From contig JAKPTO010000043.1 of NCBI GenBank assembly GCA_029555085.1, positions 1 to 43,187 of the forward strand: 43,187 nucleotides of DNA. Direction: 5' to 3'. Both the position numbers and the translations under genes were made by a program. This stretch comes from a bacterium (GTDB lineage Bacteria; Patescibacteriota; Patescibacteriia; UBA1558; S5-K13). Below the pieces are notes generated by a model that searched no databases, had not been told where the DNA came from, and saw nothing but the letters and a program-made list of their open reading frames with translations. Shown here in pieces: positions 18,991 through 27,536 of this stretch (position 1 is the first letter of the stretch; the number at the start of each line of letters is the position of its first letter).

Positions 18991-20199
18991 TTAACTCATT
19001 GAAGAAATAATCTCTGGATTAATTAAAATTATAATTCCCAATATTAATAAAAATATTCCACTTATTAATTTCATTATTCTTAAACCCTTTTCTGAAATCA
19101 TTGTAATTTTTAAACTGAATAATGCAATTAATAAAATTACAAGCTGATCTAAAACATAAAAAAATATATAAACTAAAATATACGAGTAATACATCAGTGG
19201 ACTTAAATTATAAGTTGTTAATATTTTTGTATATGCCATTGGAAACCCAAGTGAACAAAAAAGTTCAATAGTATTCACTCCAGCGGCAAGCATTGCAACG
19301 ATAGGAATTGCCACAAAAAGAGGTACTGAACTTTTTCCAACAGCTGACATTTTTGAAAATATTTTTCTTTGAAATTTTGTAATTAAACTTTCTTTTTTAT
19401 TTTCTGGGGTATCACAAATTTTACATACTATTTTTACAATATACTCTCGTAATAATGTAAAACCAAAAAATATCACAATAAGCGCTACTACAACGGATGC
19501 AAATTTAATATAAGAGAGAAACATGAATAAATTAAGCCACGCGGCAATAAACATAAAATACACCAACCCAGAAACAATTATAAAAGTTCCCCCTATTATA
19601 AGTATTCTCTTTCTATCTCTTGTTCCAATTAAAACCGCGAGTAAAAATGCAAGCGCCATAAGAGCACAAGCATTAAATCCATCTAAAAATCCAAAAATAG
19701 AACTTAATAAAAACGGATGAATGCCTGAAATATTAATTGCTCCCAAAAATGGAATTTTAATTTGTTCTTTTTTTGAAATTCCCTGTATATTTTCGTCGCA
19801 ATTATCTTTTACGGTTTGTTTTTTACATATTGATACATAATTTTCAATTTTTGATTCTAAATTTACTTTTATACTGCTATCAAATCCCAAAAAATACTCA
19901 TTATTTATAAATGTTATTGGAAATAAAGCGTACTCGCTTTCTGAAACATTATAATTTTTATAATATTCTTTTAGTTTTTCTATATTTTCTTGTTTTGTTA
20001 TATCGTATTCATTTACAATAAGTTCTTCAAATTTTAATTGCATCTCATCAAAAAATTTTCTTTCAGCAGTGCAATGTGAACATGTTGGTGAATAAAAAAT
20101 ATCTACAATTAATTTCTCTGTATTTGTTTGTGCATGCGAAAAGATTGGAAAAATTATTGATAATAAAAAAATGAATAAAAATGTTTTTAAAAATTTCAT
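18991..20199 (-). CDS. Fusion of periplasmic thioredoxin-like domain (CSHC) and CcdA/DsbD-like transmembrane domain
   Basis: Signal peptide; VDIFYSPTCSHCTAERKFF; FGFLDGFNACALMALAFLLAVLIGTRDRKR followed by multiple TMs. Confidence 0.8.
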   Translation of the reverse strand: MKFLKTFLFIFLLSIIFPIFSHAQTNTEKLIVDIFYSPTCSHCTAERKFFDEMQLKFEELIVNEYDITKQENIEKLKEYYKNYNVSESEYALFPITFINNEYFLGFDSSIKVNLESKIENYVSICKKQTVKDNCDENIQGISKKEQIKIPFLGAINISGIHPFLLSSIFGFLDGFNACALMALAFLLAVLIGTRDRKRILIIGGTFIIVSGLVYFMFIAAWLNLFMFLSYIKFASVVVALIVIFFGFTLLREYIVKIVCKICDTPENKKESLITKFQRKIFSKMSAVGKSSVPLFVAIPIVAMLAAGVNTIELFCSLGFPMAYTKILTTYNLSPLMYYSYILVYIFFYVLDQLVILLIALFSLKITMISEKGLRIMKLISGIFLLILGIIILINPEIISSMS

Positions 20200-20201
20200 A
20201 T

Positions 20202-20462
20202 TTAAGATTGATTTATTATTTCAATTATTTCTTTTTTTGTTATGATTCCTTTTTTTCTTACAATTTCTTCTCCTGAATCGCTTAAAAATATAAAAGTTGG
20301 TACTTTTGTTATATTATATTGAGATTTTATTTCTTCGTCTTTATCGTAGTCAAAAATTTCCATTGTCACTTCTGGAAATTGTTTTTGGATTTCGTCCCAA
20401 ATTGACTTCATAAAAACAACACACTCGGGACACCAATCTGCCTCAACTCTAATAATTTTCAT
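20202..20462 (-). CDS. Thioredoxin-fold protein (CPEC active site)
   Basis: IIRVEADWCPECVVFMKSIW ... NITKVPTFIFL (cis-Pro). Confidence 0.88.
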   Translation of the reverse strand: MKIIRVEADWCPECVVFMKSIWDEIQKQFPEVTMEIFDYDKDEEIKSQYNITKVPTFIFLSDSGEEIVRKKGIITKKEIIEIINQS

Positions 20463-21734
20463 TTATTTTAAATATTGCAAATTAAGATTTTTGTCATCTT
20501 TCCATGAACCAATGCGTGGAACACCTGAATCAAATACTTGATATGAAGAGAATTTTTTACTTGATAAATCTAAAATATATATAGCCCCTCTTCCTCTTTC
20601 TCTGTCTGATCCATACCCTATTGCTATAGCTAATTTTGATGAGTCTGGGGAAAATTTAAAATCACCAAATTGCATATCAGACCCAGAAACAGGTAACTGA
20701 TATTTAGAATCCTTCATTGTTGCCAAATTTTTTACAATAAATTCATTATTTTCTTCAGAAACAATTCTATAAACCGCTAAACTAGCATCAGAAGAAATAT
20801 CTATATCCGTTATAAGAAAAGATTCCTCTAAATTAGAGAACATATTTTCTATTTTGGAATTTTCTAAATTAACTCTATAAAAACTTGCATATTGACCATA
20901 TAACATATAACCACCAACCTCCTCTGGTTTAAACGCAAAATAAACATATTTTCCTGTTGTTTTTAAAACATCTGGATTTTTGTGAAAACAGCCCCTTACC
21001 GAGGAATTAACATTTTTATTATTAAAAGTAGTGATATTAATTTTTGTTTCTCCATCTTTTATACTAAAATTACCGTTACAAGTTCCTATGTTGATTTGAG
21101 CCTGGGGAATAGATTCAAATTGAAAAGTCGAAACAATTCTCTCCATGTCAGTTCTGAGCGATTCTATAAGTGATTGTTCTGCGTCTTTGTGAAAACTAAA
21201 CGCAAAAACATATTTTTCATTCTCATTTAATTTAACTGGTTTATAATAATCTAATTTTTGTGAATCTTCCCATTTGTTTTTATCAATCATCGCTATATTA
21301 AAAACTGGTTCGTCTTTATCATAATAAAAATCTACTGAATCAAATTTTCCCGCATCAAGTAATAATTGACGCTCTTTGGTCTCATAGTTATTCCAATATT
21401 CGGGTATTAATAAACTAAATCCATATTGTTCATTGTAATATTTTACACCAGTTTGTTGTTCTTGAATATCTGCATTTACAACATCCTGTAATTGGTTTAA
21501 TTGGCTTTGAAGTACTGAAATCCTGTTTTTTGATTCTTCTAATTCTTCCTTGTTTTTATTTAATATTCTTTGTTGACCAACAAATACAATTCCACCAACC
21601 AATGCAGCTGTTATAATAAGTGCGAAAATTATAGCAACTGGTTTTGGTCCAGTGTGTTTAATAATAACCGGCGCTATATCTTGTGTTTTTTTAGCTTTAG
21701 CTCTTGGCATATATTTTCTTGTTCCCTCAAGCAA
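20463..21734 (-). CDS. Membrane-anchored protein with TolB-like C-terminal segment (start probably MPRAKAKK)
   Basis: Single N-terminal TM, coiled coil, C-terminal FKFSPDSSKLAIAIGYGSDRERGRGAIYILDLSSKK beta-propeller-like strand. Confidence 0.6.
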   Translation of the reverse strand: MLEGTRKYMPRAKAKKTQDIAPVIIKHTGPKPVAIIFALIITAALVGGIVFVGQQRILNKNKEELEESKNRISVLQSQLNQLQDVVNADIQEQQTGVKYYNEQYGFSLLIPEYWNNYETKERQLLLDAGKFDSVDFYYDKDEPVFNIAMIDKNKWEDSQKLDYYKPVKLNENEKYVFAFSFHKDAEQSLIESLRTDMERIVSTFQFESIPQAQINIGTCNGNFSIKDGETKINITTFNNKNVNSSVRGCFHKNPDVLKTTGKYVYFAFKPEEVGGYMLYGQYASFYRVNLENSKIENMFSNLEESFLITDIDISSDASLAVYRIVSEENNEFIVKNLATMKDSKYQLPVSGSDMQFGDFKFSPDSSKLAIAIGYGSDRERGRGAIYILDLSSKKFSSYQVFDSGVPRIGSWKDDKNLNLQYLK

Positions 21735-21870
21735 TGCCTGATGTGGAAATTAATTATTATTTAATATATAAATTTCATCTTGTTATAATATAATAACAAA
21801 AACTATAATTAAAATAAATACCTTGCTTTATAAATTTAAAATCAATTATTGTTCTTAATATATTATAAAT

Positions 21871-22599
21871 CTATTTTAGAAGAACAATAAATGACATACC
21901 TATTAAGAAAAAAATAAAATGTAAGATTCCATCTTTTAATTTTGGATGTTTTTTTATTTCCGGAATTAAATCAGAGGATGATATGTAAATAAAACTCCCT
22001 GCTGCAAATGGAAGTAAAAATGAAATATCTTTTTCTTTTATAAAAAAATAAGAAATAACTCCACCGAACACAACTGAAAGTGATGATATAAAATTAAACA
22101 TAAGCGCTTTTGTTTTTTTCCATCCTCCGTGTATTAATATTCCAAAATCTCCTAATTCTTGTGGTATTTCATGGAGCATAACAACAATCCAGGTTATGAT
22201 GCCTAACTTTATATCAAACACAAAAGAAGATCCTATTATAACCCCATCTATAAAATTATGAATAATATCAGCAATTATAACTAAATATGTAAAAGGTTCT
22301 TTATGCTCTGATGGAAGTTTATGACAGTGATGCCAATGTATGAATTGCTCCAATAAAAAAAAGCACGAAAAACCTATTACCACATAAAGAAAAACATTAT
22401 TTTCTAATCCAAAAACCTCAATTGATTCTGGGATGAGATGAAAAAACGCACCGCCTAAAAGCGCGCCAGCTGAAAGAGCTACTAAACAAAGAATACTTTT
22501 TCTTAAAATTTTTTCATTAAAAAAAAGCGTAACTATGCCAATTATAGAAATAAAAGATAAGCTCAGTGTAGAAATTATTATCCAAAGAAATACGCTCAT
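21871..22599 (-). CDS. ZIP-family metal transporter
   Basis: FIHWHHCHKLPSEHKEP loop, HNFIDGVIIGSSF and HEIPQELGDFGILIHGGW motifs. Confidence 0.9.
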   Translation of the reverse strand: MSVFLWIIISTLSLSFISIIGIVTLFFNEKILRKSILCLVALSAGALLGGAFFHLIPESIEVFGLENNVFLYVVIGFSCFFLLEQFIHWHHCHKLPSEHKEPFTYLVIIADIIHNFIDGVIIGSSFVFDIKLGIITWIVVMLHEIPQELGDFGILIHGGWKKTKALMFNFISSLSVVFGGVISYFFIKEKDISFLLPFAAGSFIYISSSDLIPEIKKHPKLKDGILHFIFFLIGMSFIVLLK

Positions 22600-23432
22600 A
22601 ATTTAACCCACAAATTAATTATATTTAGATATCTACTAGCTATTTTCTTTATCGCCTCATCTCTTGTAATTTTATTCTTATAAAAATCCGATATTGCTTC
22701 TAAAAAAATAGTTCTTCCCACCGCAAATCCAATTATTTCTTTAAACCCCTTCGCAGATTTTATCCATTTTTTAATTAAGAGTAAAGATTCCCCGCGACCC
22801 AACATTATAATTTTTGGATTTTTCTGATAAATTTTTATTGATTTTATAACCTTATCCCAATCAGATTTTTTCTCATAACCTTCTATTTTCCAAATACATG
22901 GGAAAATTTTATAAGATAAAATTTCCTCTACTGCCTTTTGTGTAAAATAAAATTTATTAGAAAAATTTGGAGTAAGTAACTCTAAAAGTAAATCAAATTT
23001 ATTCTTTTTGCAAAAATCATAAAGAGTTTTTATTTTCTTTAATTGATTTTTGTTGTCTTTTCTGTAATCATATCTTACTAAAATTTTTACGAAATTTGCT
23101 TTGTTGTTTTTTATATGAGTTCTAAAATTTTTTCCATATTCAAAGTCAAAAAAATCTTGACCACTTTTTTCCGCTGAAACAGATAAAATTATATTTTTCT
23201 TTTTTGCATCTTTTATAATTGACGATCCATATTCTTCATCAATTAAAATTCCCATAAATTGTTTGTATTTTGAATTTTTATATGCACACAAAAAACCTTG
23301 ATAAATAATTTCTTTAAAATCAACTATTGCTGATTTCTCGTTTCTGTTAATATCTTTACCAAATTTAAAATTTTTAATAAAAAAACTTCTGTGATCAAAT
23401 GGTAAGATAAATAAATATTTCTTCTTAAACAT
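22596..23432 (-). CDS. DUF2090/IolC-like aldolase-fold protein
   Basis: LFILPFDHRSFFIKNFKF, IDEEYGSSIIKDAKKKNIILSVSAEKSGQDFF, FAVGRTIFLEAISDF; overlaps the ZIP start by ATGA. Confidence 0.75.
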   Translation of the reverse strand: MFKKKYLFILPFDHRSFFIKNFKFGKDINRNEKSAIVDFKEIIYQGFLCAYKNSKYKQFMGILIDEEYGSSIIKDAKKKNIILSVSAEKSGQDFFDFEYGKNFRTHIKNNKANFVKILVRYDYRKDNKNQLKKIKTLYDFCKKNKFDLLLELLTPNFSNKFYFTQKAVEEILSYKIFPCIWKIEGYEKKSDWDKVIKSIKIYQKNPKIIMLGRGESLLLIKKWIKSAKGFKEIIGFAVGRTIFLEAISDFYKNKITRDEAIKKIASRYLNIINLWVKL

Positions 23433-23435
23433 ATT

Positions 23436-25016
23436 TTATTTTATTAATTTAGCTAAATTAATTCCATTCATCTGGGGACTTTGCTTTAAATTTAAAAATG
23501 ATAAAACTGTTGGAGCTATGTCTGACAAAACACCGGAAATCTTCATTTTATATAAATCCTCAGGAGAAAATCCACTATTTTTGCCCTTAAACTTATTATC
23601 AACAATTAAAAAAGGAACCGGAAAATTACTATGTTCTTTATTTATCTCCCCACTTTTTAAATCAACAACCTCTTCTACATTTCCGTGATCAGCTGTTATA
23701 AGCGCTGTTCCGTCCTTTTCTAAAATTATAGGCACAATTTCTGATAAACACTTAGAAACACTTTCAACTGCCATTATAGAGGCCTTTAAATTACCAGTGT
23801 GTCCAACCATATCTGGATTAGCAAAATTAACAACATAAAAATCAAAATTATCTTCTTGTAAATTTTCCTTTATTTTTTCACAAATTTCTAAAGATGACAT
23901 TTCTGGTTTCTCATCATACGAATCAACAGATGGAGATTGAATTAAAATCCTCTCCTCATTTATTAACTTTTCCTCTTTTAAACCATTAAAGAAAAAAGTT
24001 ACGTGAGCATATTTTTCTGTTTCAGCTATATGTAGTTGTTTTAAACCATTTGAACTTACAATTTCTGATAATGTCCCACTGATATCTTGTCTTTTAAATG
24101 CTATTTCAACTGGCAATCCGACTTCATATTCTGTAAAAGTTACCATTAAAATATTACTCACTCTGTCACCTCTTTCAAATTCATTAAAATCATCTAAAAC
24201 AATAGCTTTTGTCATCTGCCTTGCTCTGTCTGCTCTAAAATTAAAAAATATAATTGCATCATTGTCTTCTACGACAGCAACTGGTTTATTATTTTCTGTT
24301 ATAACAACTGGTTTGAATTCTTCATCATATATATTTTTTGCATAAGAAGCCCGAACCGCTAAAACAGGATCATCAAATGATTCTTTTGAAACTCCATGAA
24401 AAATTGCATCATAAGATTCTTTTATTCTCTCCCAGTTATTATTTCTATCCATTGCATAAAATCTTCCAGACAATGTCGCTATTTTACCACAACCATAAAT
24501 ATCCAATGTTTTAATAAGTTCATTTAAAAAATCTACACTTTTATTTTTTGGAGTATCTCTTCCATCTAAAAATAAATGTAAATAAACATTCTCGACTTCA
24601 TTATCTCGCGCTATCTTAATAAGAGATTCTAGATGTGCTCCATATGAGTGTACTCCTCCGGTTCCGAGCAAGCCCATCAAATGTAGAGAACTTTTATTTT
24701 TTTTAACATGTTCTATTGCTTTTAAAATTGACTCATTTTCAAAAAACCCACCATCCAATATTTTTCTGTTTATCCTATTTAAACTCTGGAGAACTATCTG
24801 TCCAGAACCCATAGTAAGGTGCCCCACTTCTGAATTTCCCATTTCTCCATATGGTAAACCAACAGCCTCTCCAGAAGCCTGCAATAAAAAACTAGGATAT
24901 GTGTTTATAAGTTCGTCCCAATAAGAAAGATTTGCTAAAGTTATAGCATTACCAATAGATGGGCGATATACTCCCCAACCATCTAAAATTATTAAAACAA
25001 CAGGTTTAGTAGTCAT
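23436..25016 (-). CDS. gpmI: 2,3-bisphosphoglycerate-independent phosphoglycerate mutase
   Basis: VVLIILDGWGVYRPSIGNAI, GNSEVGHLTMGSGQIVLQ, HLFLDGRDTPK, TADHGNVEEV. Confidence 0.96.
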   Translation of the reverse strand: MTTKPVVLIILDGWGVYRPSIGNAITLANLSYWDELINTYPSFLLQASGEAVGLPYGEMGNSEVGHLTMGSGQIVLQSLNRINRKILDGGFFENESILKAIEHVKKNKSSLHLMGLLGTGGVHSYGAHLESLIKIARDNEVENVYLHLFLDGRDTPKNKSVDFLNELIKTLDIYGCGKIATLSGRFYAMDRNNNWERIKESYDAIFHGVSKESFDDPVLAVRASYAKNIYDEEFKPVVITENNKPVAVVEDNDAIIFFNFRADRARQMTKAIVLDDFNEFERGDRVSNILMVTFTEYEVGLPVEIAFKRQDISGTLSEIVSSNGLKQLHIAETEKYAHVTFFFNGLKEEKLINEERILIQSPSVDSYDEKPEMSSLEICEKIKENLQEDNFDFYVVNFANPDMVGHTGNLKASIMAVESVSKCLSEIVPIILEKDGTALITADHGNVEEVVDLKSGEINKEHSNFPVPFLIVDNKFKGKNSGFSPEDLYKMKISGVLSDIAPTVLSFLNLKQSPQMNGINLAKLIK

Positions 25017-25302
25017 ATGTAATTTTACCCCCCTTACCTTCTAAAATTTTTGTAACTGTTTCCCGTATTAGCAAATCTCTTTCTTCGATAATTTTTAAAA
25101 TTTCTTTTCTCTTGTCTAGATCTGTTTCTTTTTCAAGCTCAACAATTCTTTTATTTAGTTTATAAACCTTATCAGTGATTCCCATTAAGACCTTTTCTTT
25201 TTTATCTTCTGGAACATTTAATTGCTGAAAATACCACTCAACAGATCTTTGTTTTATTTCTTCTGTATTATTTTCCATATTATTTTTAGAGATAAACTCC
25301 AT
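25006..25302 (-). CDS. Small coiled-coil hypothetical protein
   Basis: 98-aa charged ORF overlapping the gpmI start, same strand. Confidence 0.6.
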   Translation of the reverse strand: MEFISKNNMENNTEEIKQRSVEWYFQQLNVPEDKKEKVLMGITDKVYKLNKRIVELEKETDLDKRKEILKIIEERDLLIRETVTKILEGKGGKITYDY

Positions 25303-25386
25303 AAATATTTAATTACTGTATTATTATAACAAATAATGAACATAATTGAAAAATATAAAAATATGCATATAATTAACTACTGGGGG

Positions 25387-25415
25387 TTGACTTTTATGTT
25401 TTTTAATGATAAATT
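25387..25415 (+). promoter_or_regulatory. Sigma70-like promoter for rpsF-ssb-rpsR
   Basis: TTGACT, 17-bp spacer, TAAATT upstream of rpsF at 25451. Confidence 0.5.
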
Positions 25416-25450
25416 CTTAATATGCTTAAATTTTAGAAATAATAAAAACA

Positions 25451-26062
25451 ATGAATAAATCACACTATGAACTAACATTTATTGTTGATGGGAATATCCC
25501 TGAAACAGAAAACAATAGAATAACTGATGAAATTCAGGATTCTATAAAAGCAAATGGGGCTGAAGTAAATTACTGTCAATGTTTAGGTAGAAAAAAACTT
25601 AGCTATGAAATCAAAAAAAGTCAAAGAGGTACATACTTTGTAATTGAATTTGATGGAGAGGCAAACATTATCAAATTGCTGGAAAAGGATTTAAAATTAA
25701 ATAAAAACCTTTTAAGGTATTTTATTGTAAAAAAACCTAGAAACATAGCTCAAATAAAGCCAGAAAATGTTAAAGATCAAACAGAGCTTAAATCTGAAAA
25801 CACAAAAAGAGAACAAAAAACACACAAGGAAAAAACTGAAAAAAGACTAGCCGAAAAAGTAAAAGAAGAAAAAATAGAAGAAAAAAAGGAAGAAGAAACT
25901 AAAACAGATGAAGAAAAAATTGAGGAAGCTAAAGAGGAAATTAAAGAAGAAATTAAAGAAACAATTGAAGAGGGAGTAAATGAAAAAACAGAGGAAGAAG
26001 CAGAGAAAAAAGACGATCTTGATAAAAAATTAGATGAATTATTAAATAAAGATGAATTTTAA
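25451..26062 (+). CDS. rpsF: 30S ribosomal protein S6 with long K/E-rich C-terminal extension
   Basis: S6 core YELTFIVDGNIPETENNRITDEI...LGRKKLSYEIKKSQRGTYFVIEF, then ~100 aa of low-complexity K/E. Confidence 0.9.
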   Translation: MNKSHYELTFIVDGNIPETENNRITDEIQDSIKANGAEVNYCQCLGRKKLSYEIKKSQRGTYFVIEFDGEANIIKLLEKDLKLNKNLLRYFIVKKPRNIAQIKPENVKDQTELKSENTKREQKTHKEKTEKRLAEKVKEEKIEEKKEEETKTDEEKIEEAKEEIKEEIKETIEEGVNEKTEEEAEKKDDLDKKLDELLNKDEF

Positions 26063-26161
26063 TTATAGAATTTTGAACTAAAAATTATAAATAAATTTCA
26101 AAATTTATTAATTAAATAAATCATTCAAAATTCATAATTAATCATTAAATATTCAAATTTT

Positions 26162-26584
26162 ATGGATTTAAACAAAGCTACAATAATAGGTAGATTAACT
26201 GCTGATCCAGAATCTCGCACAACTCCAAATGGACAGACGGTTGTAACCCTAACTGTTGCAACAAATTTTTCATGGACAGATGCAAACGGACAAAAACAAG
26301 AAAAAGCAGAGTTTCATAATGTAGTTGCGTGGAGAAAGTTAGCAGAAATAATAGCTCAGTATTTAAAAAAGGGCAGTAGAGTATATATGGAAGGAAGACT
26401 ACAAACAAGAAGTTGGGAAGATCAAAACGGAAACAAAAAATACAGAACTGAAATAATAGCCGATAATATGATAATGCTTGATTCTAAATCTTCTGATAGT
26501 ACATCACAAAAAGATGGTGAATTAGACACAAAACCATCAGAAACGGATGAAGAAGAAATAAACATTGAAGATATACCATTTTAA
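26162..26584 (+). CDS. ssb: Single-stranded DNA-binding protein
   Basis: MDLNKATIIGRLTADPESRTTPNGQTVVTLTVATN...AWRKLAEIIAQYLKKGSRVYMEGRLQTRSW; acidic tail ending DIPF. Confidence 0.96.
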   Translation: MDLNKATIIGRLTADPESRTTPNGQTVVTLTVATNFSWTDANGQKQEKAEFHNVVAWRKLAEIIAQYLKKGSRVYMEGRLQTRSWEDQNGNKKYRTEIIADNMIMLDSKSSDSTSQKDGELDTKPSETDEEEINIEDIPF

Positions 26585-26588
26585 AACT

Positions 26589-26810
26589 ATGCAAAAAACA
26601 ACAATCAACAAGAAAAAGTACTGCTATTTTTGTCACAACAACATAAACTTTATTGATTTTAAAGACACTCAAACAATTCAAAGGTTTACAAGTTCATATG
26701 CAAAAATAGTTCCAAGGAAAAGAAGCGGAGTTTGTTCAAGTCATCAAAGAAAACTAGAAACAGCTATCAAAAGAGCCAGATTTATGGCACTTCTTCCTTA
26801 TACAAAATAA
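26589..26810 (+). CDS. rpsR: 30S ribosomal protein S18 (start ATG at 26589)
   Basis: CYFCHNNINFIDFKDTQTIQRFTSSYAKIVPRKRSGVCSSHQRKLETAIKRARFMALLPY. Confidence 0.95.
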   Translation: MQKTTINKKKYCYFCHNNINFIDFKDTQTIQRFTSSYAKIVPRKRSGVCSSHQRKLETAIKRARFMALLPYTK

Positions 26811-26826
26811 TTTTTACATTATTTTT

Positions 26827-26852
26827 TCAATCACGCACCTAAGCGTGATTGA
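26827..26852 (+). terminator. Hairpin between rpsR and efp
   Basis: TCAATCACGC acctaa GCGTGATTGA perfect 10-bp stem. Confidence 0.6.
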
Positions 26853-26874
26853 ATTTATTAAAGGATAAAAATAT

Positions 26875-27435
26875 ATGTTAGATTTTAGTGAAATAAAATT
26901 AGGAAAAATTATTACTTTGAACGATCAACCATATAAAGTAGTTTCAACACAACACTCAAAGCAAGCAAGAAGCGGTGCTGTGCTTCGTACAAAACTTAAA
27001 AATCTTATCAATGGATCTGTTTTGGAAAAAACATTCACTGGCTCAGATCGCGCAGAAGAAGCTGATTTAGAAAGAACAAAAGCTAGTTTTCTTTATGCTG
27101 ATGGAGAAAATTACAACTTTATGGATCAGGAAACTTTTGAACAATTCTCTTTTTCAAAAGAAGATATAGGCGAACAAGTTCAATTTTTAAAAGACGGAAC
27201 AGTAGTTGATATATTAAAATTTAATGGAAAATCTATAAACATAGGACTTCCTACAAAAATGGAATTCAAAGTAATATCAGCTCCTCCTGGTATAAAAGGT
27301 GATACAGCAGGAAGCGCTACAAAACTTGTTACAATAGAAACAGGTGCTCAAATAAAATGTCCCTTATTTGTAAATGAAGGCGATATAATAAGAGTAAACA
27401 CGGAAACCAATGACTATGTAGAAAGAGTAAAATAA
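26875..27435 (+). CDS. efp: Elongation factor P
   Basis: LDFSEIKLGKIITLNDQPYKVVSTQHSKQARSGAVLRTKLKNL...GIKGDTAGSATKLVTIETGAQIKCPLFVNEGDIIRVNTETNDYVERVK. Confidence 0.95.
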   Translation: MLDFSEIKLGKIITLNDQPYKVVSTQHSKQARSGAVLRTKLKNLINGSVLEKTFTGSDRAEEADLERTKASFLYADGENYNFMDQETFEQFSFSKEDIGEQVQFLKDGTVVDILKFNGKSINIGLPTKMEFKVISAPPGIKGDTAGSATKLVTIETGAQIKCPLFVNEGDIIRVNTETNDYVERVK

Positions 27436-27462
27436 ACTTCCATCATAAAAGTATTTTGTAAT

Positions 27463-27496
27463 AAAAAATGATTTATTGATAAATCATTTTTTATTT
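27463..27496. terminator. Bidirectional terminator between efp and the 613-aa gene
   Basis: AAAAAATGATTTA ttga TAAATCATTTTTT with flanking A/T runs; convergent genes. Confidence 0.75.
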
Positions 27497-27536
27497 TTAA
27501 AATATTTTAATATCGTAAACTTTCTATAATAAAAAA

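Noticed and set aside
21848-21888. ATTGTTCTT…AAGAACAAT inverted repeat at the end of the ZIP gene as a regulatory site
   Set aside because: 9-bp stem with a 23-nt AT loop in an AT-rich genome; could be chance or a weak terminator, no independent support.
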